NCBI RefSeq assembly: GCF_001510665.1
Contig: NZ_LMTI01000001.1
Coordinates: forward strand, 290,024-354,023
DNA length: 64,000 bases
Source: Bacillus sp. FJAT-27445
Lineage (GTDB): Bacteria; Bacillota; Bacilli; Bacillales; Cytobacillaceae
Direction: 5' to 3'
Shown here: positions 34,465 to 42,562 of the stretch, one piece after another
How positions within the stretch are numbered: position 1 is the stretch's first letter
Layout of the letters: every line of letters begins with the position of its first letter
Made by a program: the position numbers and the translations under genes
Notes under the pieces: generated by a model
The model's database searches: none
What the model was told of the DNA's origin: nothing
What the model saw: only the letters and a program-made list of their open reading frames with translations

Positions 34465-35538
34465 ATGATTGATTTAAATACCTATGGCTACACAGAAATA
34501 GAAGCAATTCCCGACGGATTATTGCCCGGCAGGGTGAAGGAACTTCAGCGCGAGCGCTTCACTGTCGTGACCAAGCACGGCGAAGTAACGGCAGTACTTA
34601 AAGGAACGTTCTATCACAGCGCGGAAACGGGTGTAGACTTTCCGTGTGTCGGTGACTTTGTCTTAGTGCACTACAACGAGAGCGGATATTCTCTCATCGT
34701 TACAGTTCTGCCCCGCCGATCTAAATTCTCACGTGCGAATTACTCAGGGCATGCTGCAGGCTATGCCAAAACCATAAGGGAGCAGGTCGTTGCAACCAAC
34801 TTTGACTATGTATTCATCCTCTCTTCTCTGAATTGGGATTTCAACGTGTCACGTATCGTACGATACCTGACACAAACCAGGCAGAGCGGCGGCCAGCCGG
34901 TCGTCATTCTGACCAAGGCTGATCTCGTGGAAGACTACAATCTCGCGCTCACAGAAGTTACACAAAGCATCCCTGATGTTCCTGTTCACGCAATTTGCAG
35001 TCATACAGGCGTTGGGCAAAATGAACTCAATCCCTACTTGATGCCTGGTAAAACAGTCGTCTTTCTCGGCATGTCCGGCGTCGGTAAAACGTCTCTGCTC
35101 AATTCGTTGATGGAACAGGACGTAATGAAGGTTCAGGCAATCCGAGAGGATGACAGCCGAGGGCGACATACGACAACTCACCGTCAGCTGTTCATGCTCC
35201 CCTCCGGTACGATGGTCATCGATACGCCGGGTATGCGTGAGCTTGGGCTATTTCATGCCGATGATGGTATACGTGCAAGCTTTAACGATGTGGAGGAATG
35301 GTTCCTACAATGCCGATTTAAGGATTGCCGTCATCAGAACGAGCCGGGCTGTGCAGTTCTTGCTGCACTTGCTGATGGTTCGTTGCCGCTTGAACGGTGG
35401 AATCAATATGTTGCCCAGCGGCATGAGAACAAGTATGTCCAAGGCAAAACGAAATACCCCATCGACAAGAGGGCTCGAAATAAAAGGATCGCCACGCAGA
35501 GCAAGCAAACGAAGAGAAAGGGAGGATGGAAGAAATGA
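34465..35538 (+). CDS. RsgA-type circularly permuted ribosome GTPase (paralogue)
   Basis: A 357-aa member of the RsgA/YjeQ family, longer than B. subtilis RsgA (about 298 aa). An N-terminal OB-fold is followed by a permuted GTPase with G4 LTKADLV, G5 SHTGVG, G1 GMSGVGKTSLLN (about 202-213), a TTTHR region and G3 DTPGMREL. The Zn site CRFKDCRHQNEPGCAV and a basic tail complete it. RsgA promotes late 30S maturation and is normally a single housekeeping gene. Here it sits alone behind a leader-peptide/terminator attenuator, is GC-richer than its neighbours and is coupled to an APH-family kinase. I infer a specialised ribosome-protecting or stress role; a diverged housekeeping copy is the alternative. 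Confidence 0.85.
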   Translation: MIDLNTYGYTEIEAIPDGLLPGRVKELQRERFTVVTKHGEVTAVLKGTFYHSAETGVDFPCVGDFVLVHYNESGYSLIVTVLPRRSKFSRANYSGHAAGYAKTIREQVVATNFDYVFILSSLNWDFNVSRIVRYLTQTRQSGGQPVVILTKADLVEDYNLALTEVTQSIPDVPVHAICSHTGVGQNELNPYLMPGKTVVFLGMSGVGKTSLLNSLMEQDVMKVQAIREDDSRGRHTTTHRQLFMLPSGTMVIDTPGMRELGLFHADDGIRASFNDVEEWFLQCRFKDCRHQNEPGCAVLAALADGSLPLERWNQYVAQRHENKYVQGKTKYPIDKRARNKRIATQSKQTKRKGGWKK

Positions 35539-36557
35539 TTATTAAACTCGAAACGCTGATCTATGCCTTAAGCCGACAGTTCAAGATGGATATCATTTAT
35601 GCCGACTGCCAAACCACGCAATTACAGGGCGGAACGGTGGGAAATGTATACCTAATAACGGGAATCGCCGAAACCGCGGATGGTGAAAAATTGCCATACC
35701 GTATCGTACTAAAAATCCAGAAGAAATGGGAGCGTTACGGAGATCCAGGTTCATGGCGACGGGAATATGATCTATATGCGTCTGACTTGGGAGCGACTTT
35801 CTCGGATGCCTTCCGGTGGCCGACATGTTATCACGCCGAGATCAAGGCCGATGAAAATGAATTCCAGCTGTGGCTGGAATATATCGATGGCGTAACCGGT
35901 TTAGACTTGACCGGTGACATGTATGAACAGGCTGCGCTGGAGTTAGGACGCTATCAAGGCAAACTGTATATGGAGCAGCCCGCTGTATTGCATAGCCTGA
36001 ACAACCTGAGCCATGCAGATCTCATGAAGAATACGTATCTGCATTACCGGTCATGGCCGGTCGTCTACAATTATATACGCTCGGAAGACTGCGAATTGCC
36101 GCAGCACTTACGGCAAATGCTTATCGACATCGATAAGCAGGCAGACGAGATACTAGCCCGCATCGAAAGACTGCCCCTCGTGCTTTGCCACCGGGACTTC
36201 TGGGTGACCAACCTGATCTATGCCGACGGGAAAATCGCGCTCATTGATTGGGACACATCCGGATGGGGTTACTTGGGAGAAGATCTCGCAAGCCTGATTG
36301 CGGATGAATCGGATATCAATCACATGGTCGAATACTACCAGCGATGCGTCCCTGCGTATTATAAAGGATTTTCGGAGTATGTGGATGTATCCCATATCGC
36401 TGATAATTGCGTCTATGAGTTGATCCTTCTCGTATTCGGGTACAGGCTTGTGGAGTCGTACCTCCACACAGAGGATGATGACGAGAAGACAAAGCATATC
36501 CTTACGTTCCAAAATATCTATGAAATGAAGACCACCCCGTGCAAGGTTGACTTCTAA
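35535..36557 (+). CDS. APH-family phosphotransferase (aminoglycoside/choline kinase fold)
   Basis: A 340-aa small-molecule kinase. The N-lobe has LQGGTVGNVYLITG and the probable ATP-binding Lys in YRIVLKIQKKW. The catalytic loop is LCHRDFWVTNLIY (His219, Asp221, Asn226), and the metal-binding segment is ALIDWDTSGWG. Families with this build phosphorylate antibiotics, choline, homoserine or methylthioribose; the substrate cannot be told. GGGAGG plus the ATGA overlap (35535-35538) with the GTPase gene selects ATG 35535 over an ATG three codons earlier that abuts the ribosome site. It is co-transcribed and translationally coupled with the RsgA-like gene. Confidence 0.85.
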   Translation: MIIKLETLIYALSRQFKMDIIYADCQTTQLQGGTVGNVYLITGIAETADGEKLPYRIVLKIQKKWERYGDPGSWRREYDLYASDLGATFSDAFRWPTCYHAEIKADENEFQLWLEYIDGVTGLDLTGDMYEQAALELGRYQGKLYMEQPAVLHSLNNLSHADLMKNTYLHYRSWPVVYNYIRSEDCELPQHLRQMLIDIDKQADEILARIERLPLVLCHRDFWVTNLIYADGKIALIDWDTSGWGYLGEDLASLIADESDINHMVEYYQRCVPAYYKGFSEYVDVSHIADNCVYELILLVFGYRLVESYLHTEDDDEKTKHILTFQNIYEMKTTPCKVDF

Positions 36558-36564
36558 AAAAGGT

Positions 36565-36606
36565 ACTCCAAAAACCCTTGAATGTAGTGAGTTTTTGGAG
36601 TTTCTT
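36565..36606 (+). terminator. Terminator after the GTPase-kinase operon
   Basis: ACTCCAAAAAC pairs with GTTTTTGGAGT, followed by TTCTTTC. It closes the cassette. Confidence 0.8.
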
Positions 36607-36849
36607 TCATTATTTCATTCGCTCGTGGCCTGCGGCTTGCTCGTGATGTCGTAGACTCCGCAGGACATTCCAGTCAGTGAATCAACAGAGGAATTGACAA
36701 ACGTTTGCGGCATCACATCTGTTGCCACATGTGTCGAGTAACTCAATAACATGGCCAGTTTGATGAATGGACGCTTTATTTGTAGTACTTGCCGTTGCTT
36801 GTAGTGCAGGCGCCGAAAAGCAAAGATGTGCTCTCAAAGCTTCGCTTCG

Positions 36850-36985
36850 TCGCAAAAGCCGTTCTTCGTAACGACTTTTCCTGCGGGAACAGCGCGAGCT
36901 GAAGACCCCACAGGAGCGCGTCCTTCGCGACGAGGAGGCTGAAGCCGTGCCCGCGGAAAGCGTGCGCCGAAACGGAAAGCAACTG
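36850..36985 (+). repeat. GC-rich intergenic repeat, copy C (variant)
   Basis: CTTTTCCTGCGGGAACAGCGCGAG through GACCCCACAGGAGCGCG, GACGAGGAGGCTGAAGCCGTG and CCCGCGGAAAGCGTGCGCCG. It shares the GACCCCACAGG, CGAGGAGGCT and CCCGCGGAAAGCG blocks with the 12660 and 44728 copies but has a different core. It lies between the kinase gene and the right IS21-like end. Confidence 0.7.
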
Positions 36986-37053
36986 TTTAAATATGCTGCC
37001 TTTTAAACTAAATGGCCCGTGCGGAAGACTGATCTTATTGAAAGTTAACCAAG

Positions 37054-37112
37054 TTTGTATATCAAGAATAACATCCCTATTTCTGAAAGGGATGTTATTC
37101 TTGATATACAAA
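37054..37112. repeat. Perfect 24-bp inverted repeat
   Basis: The arms at 37054-37077 and 37089-37112 are exact reverse complements of 24 nt, separated by 11 nt. The left arm begins TTTGTATATCAAG. It abuts the IS21-like end. It could be a long terminator-like stem or the tip-to-tip remains of two element ends. Confidence 0.7.
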
Positions 37113-37225
37113 AGGTATGAAGTGGTAAAGGTTTTGTCACTCACTGGTACAATCTTTGTCACTCGGTGGTAAAAAAGATGGCAGAAGTGGTACATTCCTG
37201 CGGCTGTAATCAAGGATTGCTTTGT
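37113..37225 (+). mobile_element. IS21-like element end, right copy
   Basis: Four TGGTA motifs spaced 21-22 bp apart, with TTTGTCACTCACTGGTAC and TTTGTCACTCGGTGGTA as near-direct repeats, followed by GATGGCAGAAGTGGTAC and GGCTGTAATCAAGGATT. It aligns with 33632-33765 read on the other strand, so the two copies flank the leader-GTPase-kinase cassette in inverted orientation. No transposase gene is left. Confidence 0.55.
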
Positions 37226-37528
37226 GATTAGCTGGGTTTAGGGAAGGGTACGATATACCTTCCTATGATAGAAAGATTAGTAAAATTTAATTTTTGTTGG
37301 GTTTTCAATAATTTACATTTTTGTCGAAAAGTATTTTTAAGTTTCCAGTAAAAAATACCTTGACAGCTAAAAAAATATAGGTTTTTTTATTAAAAGGATT
37401 ACTCGCCAAGCTTAGTCCTAGAATCTAATATAGCAAGTGGTCTATTCTTTGTGACTCTGCAGAAAATTTCCTCTTTCCTATATTATTAGATTGATAGAGC
37501 CGGCGAAAAAACAGGAAAGGGGTATTGA
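37226..37528. other. Non-coding AT-rich stretch
   Basis: No credible gene or strong hairpin. A promoter for the small genes that follow may lie near 37400-37500. Confidence 0.35.
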
Positions 37529-37588
37529 ATGAAAAAAGGACAAAAAAAAGACCGTAGATGTCCTTGTCGGGGACAACCTACGGTATGA
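37529..37588 (+). CDS. Possible 19-aa basic leader peptide with internal hairpin
   Basis: GAAAGGGG before ATG 37529 opens MKKGQKKDRRCPCRGQPTV. The DNA forms a hairpin inside this frame (ACCGTAG 37551-37557 with CTACGGT 37578-37584, inner GTCC/GGAC). A peptide whose coding region is itself a stem, about 100 nt before a small gene, suggests translation-coupled regulation; chance is possible. Confidence 0.35.
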   Translation: MKKGQKKDRRCPCRGQPTV

Positions 37589-37687
37589 ACAGATAACACT
37601 GTCCGCAAAAATGTTTATTAGATGATTAAAATATAACATACCGTGGTTGCCTCCGCAAGATAAAAACAAAATGGAGGTATACCAACA

Positions 37688-37900
37688 ATGGAAAACAATG
37701 TAGGTATGAAATTAATTTGCACAAGGTTTGTACGAAAGGCAGACGGAACAATCCTATATCCTAAAAACGGGGATAAAATTTGTTTTTGGGTAACCGAGGA
37801 ACAGAACCGTAAATATTGGGAGAAAAAGGCGAAGCAGAAAGCCAAGCCTATGAAAACCCCGAAAAAGAAAGAAACCGACAATGAACCACAACAAGAATAA
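37688..37900 (+). CDS. Small lysine-rich protein, 70 aa
   Basis: MENNVGMKLICTRFVRKADG, then TILYPKNGDKICFWV and a tail rich in K, P and E (KKAKQKAKPMKTPKKKETDNE). The N-terminal 45 residues look like a small beta domain, and the tail is probably disordered. GGAGGT lies nine bases before the ATG, and a terminator follows. Family not recognised. Confidence 0.55.
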   Translation: MENNVGMKLICTRFVRKADGTILYPKNGDKICFWVTEEQNRKYWEKKAKQKAKPMKTPKKKETDNEPQQE

Positions 37901-37914
37901 GGCTTAAGTTAAAA

Positions 37915-37946
37915 GGAGACCCTTGCGGACAGGGTCTTCTTTTATT
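37915..37946 (+). terminator. Terminator after the 70-aa gene
   Basis: AGACCC (37917-37922) pairs with GGGTCT (37932-37937), then TCTTTTATT. Confidence 0.7.
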
Positions 37947-38231
37947 GTAGTCTTTCAAATAAATGTCCCTAGCCAATGAAAATAAAGTTTTTGTTTCAGA
38001 GTTCTATAGTTATTATTTCTTTGGAAAAGTTATTTCTGGAAGGAGTATATGAGGAGTTACCATCACCGTTTTAAAGTATTTTAACCGTTTTACCTACCTT
38101 CATAAGAATAATCACTTTATGCAGTTCCTTTATAGCATGATTTAGTACCTGTTAAATAGTTTCTTAACTACTGCCCTTTGGGTTTGCCCTTAAAAATTTA
38201 TAACGTAAATATGTGTACAATACTAACTTAA

Positions 38232-39107
38232 TCAAACACATACCTGTTCCTTAAGAAACCCAACAACCTCCCCAAGTGCTTCCCGCACAACCGTGTCATT
38301 GAAGTTTTTTTCAAATACATGCTCACCATTTGGTATTGTGATTAACCTGGCTGGTACTCCGTTTTTCACTAAGGCGGCTCTCATAAAAACGGATTGTTCG
38401 TAAGGAACGTCGATGTCCTTCGTGCCGTGCAGGAATAATGTTGGTGGAAAGTCCTGATTCACTTGATGAATGGGAGATAACCGTAAAAGCTCCACTTGAT
38501 CTAAAGCAGGATTGAAACCGGTAATCTCATTGACCCAGACGCCTTGCTGCCTTGCATAGAGATAATAAAGGTAACGCTTTTCGATAGGGCCTTCCGAAAT
38601 GATTTCATCTGATATAAGCCCCAAAGCAAGTTCGCGCGGTATTAATTCCTTCTGGCGATAAAAGACGCTTGGCTCGGTAGCCCATTTTGCACTGATGTCA
38701 CCGTACCCATAAAAAGAAACAATAGCCCGTGGCTTCTCTTTCAACAAGCCGGTACTAAGCGCAAGAAAACCACCTGCAGATCCTCCAACAACTGCTATCC
38801 GCTCAGGATCAATAGAGAATTGGTTCACACACTTTGTCTTTAGCCAGCGAAGAGCATCTTCCACGTCCTCGAGTATGTCAGTAAGCTTGGATTCCGGCGC
38901 CAGCCTGTAATCGATCGAAAAAACAGCAAAACCATTGTCCAAAAACAGCTTTAGTAATTCCTCGCTTATATCTTCCCTGGAGCCCCAAATAAAACCTCCG
39001 CCATGAATATAAACCACAACAGGAGCTTGATTTTTGTTTACTCCATAAAAGTCAGCTTTCAATTTAAAATGACTTCCATCTTTATAGGTAACAGTTTGCT
39101 TCTTCAT
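38232..39107 (-). CDS. Alpha/beta hydrolase (HSL/BD-FAE-like esterase)
   Basis: Cytoplasmic esterase of 291 aa. The oxyanion motif is YIHGGGFIWGS (about 38-48), the nucleophile elbow is VVGGSAGGFLA, the acid is in LFLHGTKDIDVP and the His is in PNGEHVFE. This places it in the hormone-sensitive lipase/BD-FAE group acting on small esters or lactones; the true substrate is unknown. The frame extends 14 codons to ATG 39149, but GGGGGG before ATG 39107 and the family N-terminus (KKQTVTYKDG) favour the shorter form. It is divergent from the fdrA cluster across about 395 bp. Confidence 0.85.
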   Translation of the reverse strand: MKKQTVTYKDGSHFKLKADFYGVNKNQAPVVVYIHGGGFIWGSREDISEELLKLFLDNGFAVFSIDYRLAPESKLTDILEDVEDALRWLKTKCVNQFSIDPERIAVVGGSAGGFLALSTGLLKEKPRAIVSFYGYGDISAKWATEPSVFYRQKELIPRELALGLISDEIISEGPIEKRYLYYLYARQQGVWVNEITGFNPALDQVELLRLSPIHQVNQDFPPTLFLHGTKDIDVPYEQSVFMRAALVKNGVPARLITIPNGEHVFEKNFNDTVVREALGEVVGFLKEQVCV

Positions 39108-39502
39108 ACAAATCCCCCCAATTTGAAAACCAAAAATCCCTACTTCCAAATCTTTTAATAATAATAATATTTATCGAATCATAAACTTGTACCAGGTTTC
39201 CCCTACGGCCATGTCATAAAGTGATCACAAACCATTGTGCACGTTGCCCAATCGGTTTCGATTTTTTTTGGTTTTCGTAAACAATGTGTAATTTAGGCAT
39301 GCAGTCTAAAATAACAAGTGTAGAGCAAATTGCTTTCCTAACAATGTAAAGGATTTCCCGAAAAGGTACAACAGTTGGAAAAGCTTTTTGTCATTGTAGT
39401 TGGATTATTCAAAGGGAAGTGACACTTACAGGATAATCACAATCATTGGATTGTTCTTTTAACCGAACAGTCTAAAGCAAATATGAAAGCAGGAGGTCAA
39501 GT
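39108..39502. other. Divergent regulatory region between esterase and fdrA
   Basis: No gene is seen. The region must carry the promoter of the large fdrA cluster and that of the esterase. I find no clear sigma-A boxes or known operator. AGGAGG at 39490-39495 is the fdrA ribosome site. Confidence 0.4.
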
Positions 39503-41050
39503 ATGACTATACAAGTAGTAATTAAACCAAACACATATTTTGATTCCGTATCGTTAATGGCCTTATCAACGAAGGCAAACCAAGTTGAAGGCGTTGACCA
39601 GGCCATCATCGCAATGGGAACGGAAATGAACAAAGAGGTTATCCGCAACGTTGGATTAATGACCCCGGAAGTTGAAGAAGCGAAGACAAGTGATTTGATG
39701 ATTGTTGTAAAAGCAGCAACTGATGAGTTGTGCGAAAACGCTTTCAAAGCAATCAATGATTTAATGACAAAAAAAGATACTTCAAAAGGAAGCAAAGGGG
39801 AAGTGAAATATTCAACGATTTCATCCGCTGCAACCAGCATTCCTGAAGCGAACTTTGCGGTTATTTCTGTAAATGGCGCTTATGCGGCCAGGGAAGCAAA
39901 AAAAGCACTTGAAAATGAACTTCACGTAATGCTTTTCAGCGACAATGTAAGCATTGAGGAAGAAATCGCGTTAAAGAACCTTGCTCATGAAAAAGGTCTT
40001 CTTATGATGGGACCGGACTGTGGAACAGCGATTATCAACAATGTTGGCCTGGCATTCTCAAATGCGGTTCGAAAAGGAAGCATTGGTATCGTTGGTGCAT
40101 CCGGAACAGGCAGCCAGGAAGTTAGTGTCCGTATTCATGAATTCGGCGGCGGAATCTCACAATTAATCGGTACTGGCGGCCGTGACTTGAGCGAAGAAGT
40201 TGGCGGGATTATGATGCTTGATGGCATCCGTGCTCTGGAAGCCGACGAAGCAACTAAGGTGATCGTTTTAGTCTCCAAGCCACCTGCACCAAGTGTGGAA
40301 GACAAAATTTGCGCTCAAATTAAACAGTGCACAAAGCCAGTTGTCGTGTGGTTTATTGGCGGGAACGAAGAAAAAGTGGTAGAAGCGGGCGGCCATTTTG
40401 CAAAAATGTCCAAAGAGGCTGCGCTTAAGGCTGTGCTTTTAACAGGGGTAGATAAAAGCAAAATCAATAAAAAAGCACTGAACATTCCATTGGTTCATGA
40501 GGTTCGTGCAAAATTAACATCTGAACAAAAATACATTCGCGGCCTATTCTGTGGCGGAACTTTATGCGACGAAGCCATGTATACAGCGATGGAAAAGTTC
40601 GATAACGTTTTTAGCAACATCCAAAAGAACCCGGATTATCTTTTAAAGGATAATAATGTTAGCCAGGAGCATACATTCATCGATTTTGGTGACGATGAAT
40701 TTACCCAGGGCAAACCACATCCAATGATTGATCCTACTGCTCGTATTGAAAGATTCAAGCAAGAAGCGAAGGATCCGTCTGTAGGGGTTATCGTGATGGA
40801 TTTCGTTCTAGGCTTTGGTTCACACGAAGATCCAGTTGGCGTGATGCTTCCACACATTATCGAAGCAAAACAACAAGCAGAACAAGAGGGAAGACACTTG
40901 GAAATTCTCGGGTACATTCTTGGAACAGAGCTAGACCAGCAAAACTATCAGGAACAAATTGATAAATTAGTAGCTTCAGGGGCAACACATGCATCCAGCA
41001 GCCAAAACACCGGGTTATTAGCTCGTGAATTCGTTGTGAAAGGAGAATAA
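39503..41050 (+). CDS. fdrA: FdrA (AllF)-type acyl-CoA synthetase-like carbamoyltransferase subunit
   Basis: A 515-aa protein with succinyl-CoA-synthetase-like domains. The N-terminal domain is followed by MGPDCGTAIINNVGLAFSN (about 170-188), a CoA-binding-like GIVGASGTGSQEVSVRIHE, GTGGRDLSEEVGG and a C-terminal domain with FIDFGDDEFTQGKPHPMIDP and VGVIVMDFVLGFG. E. coli FdrA with YlbE and YlbF forms oxamate carbamoyltransferase in allantoin catabolism (AllFGH). The next gene is the DUF1116 partner; a YlbF (DUF2877) homologue is not present. AGGAGG precedes the ATG. It is first in a 7.6-kb catabolic cluster. Confidence 0.88.
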   Translation: MTIQVVIKPNTYFDSVSLMALSTKANQVEGVDQAIIAMGTEMNKEVIRNVGLMTPEVEEAKTSDLMIVVKAATDELCENAFKAINDLMTKKDTSKGSKGEVKYSTISSAATSIPEANFAVISVNGAYAAREAKKALENELHVMLFSDNVSIEEEIALKNLAHEKGLLMMGPDCGTAIINNVGLAFSNAVRKGSIGIVGASGTGSQEVSVRIHEFGGGISQLIGTGGRDLSEEVGGIMMLDGIRALEADEATKVIVLVSKPPAPSVEDKICAQIKQCTKPVVVWFIGGNEEKVVEAGGHFAKMSKEAALKAVLLTGVDKSKINKKALNIPLVHEVRAKLTSEQKYIRGLFCGGTLCDEAMYTAMEKFDNVFSNIQKNPDYLLKDNNVSQEHTFIDFGDDEFTQGKPHPMIDPTARIERFKQEAKDPSVGVIVMDFVLGFGSHEDPVGVMLPHIIEAKQQAEQEGRHLEILGYILGTELDQQNYQEQIDKLVASGATHASSSQNTGLLAREFVVKGE

Positions 41051-41052
41051 TT

Positions 41053-42480
41053 GTGAGTAAAATTAATGAACTTTTTAAATCTGACATTCATGCTATCAAT
41101 GTAGGAATCGAATTTTTCAAAGATGATATTTTAAAACAAAATGCCAAGGCAACTCATCTCGAATGGAAACCGCCAGGCGGCGGGAAGCCGGAAATTATTG
41201 CAGCTTTAGATAGCCTTGAAAATCCAGCCATTGCTGAAAAAATTGAAGAAGCCAATAAACTTGCTGTTGAAAGAATTGTTAATTCCCAGCCAGTGTTGAT
41301 TGGATTTGATCAAGCGATTAACTGTGTTCCGGGTATGACAAAAACAACAATTCTTCATGCTGGCCCTCCAATTGCATTTGAAAATATGAGCGGCCCGATG
41401 AAGGGAGCCGTTACAGGGGCTCTCGTTTTTGAAGGTTTGGCTAAAGACATCGAGGATGCGTACAAAGTTGCGGCATCAGGAGAAATCACGTTCGCACCAT
41501 GCCATGAGCATAACTGTGTTGGTTCGATGGCCGGGGTAACTTCAGCTTCCATGTACATGCACATCGTCGAAAATAAGACTTACGGAAACATCGCTTATAC
41601 AAACTTGAGTGAGCAGCTATCAAAGATTTTACGGATGGGCGCCAATGATGAAAGTGTCGTCAATCGTTTAATTTGGATGCGCGATGTCTTTGGACCAATT
41701 TTAAAAGAAGCAATGGAACTTCATCCAACTGGAATTGATTTGCGATTGATGCTTGCACAAGCTCTTCATATGGGAGACGAGTGCCATAACCGGAATGTTG
41801 CCGGTACAACTCTATTAATCCAAGCGTTGACGCCATACATTTTACAAACAAGCTTCACAACAGAGCAAAAGGTAGAAGTGTTCGAGTTCGTTGCAAGCAG
41901 CGACTATTTCTCCGGTCCAACATGGATGGCTATGTGTAAGTGTGCGTTGGATGCTGCGCACGGAATTCCAAACAGCACTGTTGTTACAACTATGGCGCGT
42001 AACGGAGTCGAATTTGGTATCCGTGTCAGCGGTATGGCTGGAAACACTTGGTTTACAGGTCCTGCCCAAAAGGTTGTCGGCCCAATGTTCGCAGGGTACA
42101 AGCCAGAAGATGCCGGGTTGGATATTGGTGATAGTGCGATTACTGAAACATATGGCATTGGCGGATTTGCAATGGCGACAGCTCCTGCGATCGTTGCTCT
42201 TGTAGGCGGCACGGTTGAGGAAGCGATCGGCTTTTCAACCCAAATGAAAGAAATTACAACGACTGAAAATCCAAACGTAACGATTCCATTATTGGATTTC
42301 ATGGGAATCCCAACAGGAATCGATGTCCGTAAAGTAATGCAAACAGGCATTAAGCCAATTATTAACACCGCGATTGCCCATAAAGAGCCGGGGGTTGGAA
42401 TGATTGGTGCCGGTATCACGTATCCACCAGTTGAGGCATTTGAAAAAGCATTACTTGCTATTAGCGAAAATATTCAATAG
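41053..42480 (+). CDS. DUF1116 (YlbE/AllG-like) protein
   Basis: A 475-aa DUF1116 protein with ATHLEWKPPGGGKPEIIAAL, VLIGFDQAINCVPGMTKTTILHAGPP, ENMSGPMKGAVTGALVFEGLA, EITFAPCHEHNCVGSMAGV and NGVEFGIRVSGMAGNTWFTGPA. E. coli YlbE is a subunit of oxamate carbamoyltransferase. It starts at GTG 41053, two bases after the fdrA stop, with AAAGGAG, so the pair is tightly coupled. Probably cytoplasmic; it may hold the carbamoyl-transfer active site with FdrA, but which residues act is not known to me. Confidence 0.87.
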   Translation: MSKINELFKSDIHAINVGIEFFKDDILKQNAKATHLEWKPPGGGKPEIIAALDSLENPAIAEKIEEANKLAVERIVNSQPVLIGFDQAINCVPGMTKTTILHAGPPIAFENMSGPMKGAVTGALVFEGLAKDIEDAYKVAASGEITFAPCHEHNCVGSMAGVTSASMYMHIVENKTYGNIAYTNLSEQLSKILRMGANDESVVNRLIWMRDVFGPILKEAMELHPTGIDLRLMLAQALHMGDECHNRNVAGTTLLIQALTPYILQTSFTTEQKVEVFEFVASSDYFSGPTWMAMCKCALDAAHGIPNSTVVTTMARNGVEFGIRVSGMAGNTWFTGPAQKVVGPMFAGYKPEDAGLDIGDSAITETYGIGGFAMATAPAIVALVGGTVEEAIGFSTQMKEITTTENPNVTIPLLDFMGIPTGIDVRKVMQTGIKPIINTAIAHKEPGVGMIGAGITYPPVEAFEKALLAISENIQ

Positions 42481-42488
42481 GTTTTAAT

Positions 42489-42542
42489 GACACCTTGGGG
42501 AAACCAGAAAATTCCCGGTTTCCCTCAGTGTCTCCAATAAAT
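42489..42542 (+). promoter_or_regulatory. Intercistronic hairpin before the permease gene
   Basis: GACAC/GTGTC outside and GGGAAACC/GGTTTCCC inside form a stable stem without a T-run. It fits an mRNA-stability or processing element within the operon better than a terminator. Confidence 0.5.
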
Positions 42543-42562
42543 CAATTTAAGGGGACCTTATT

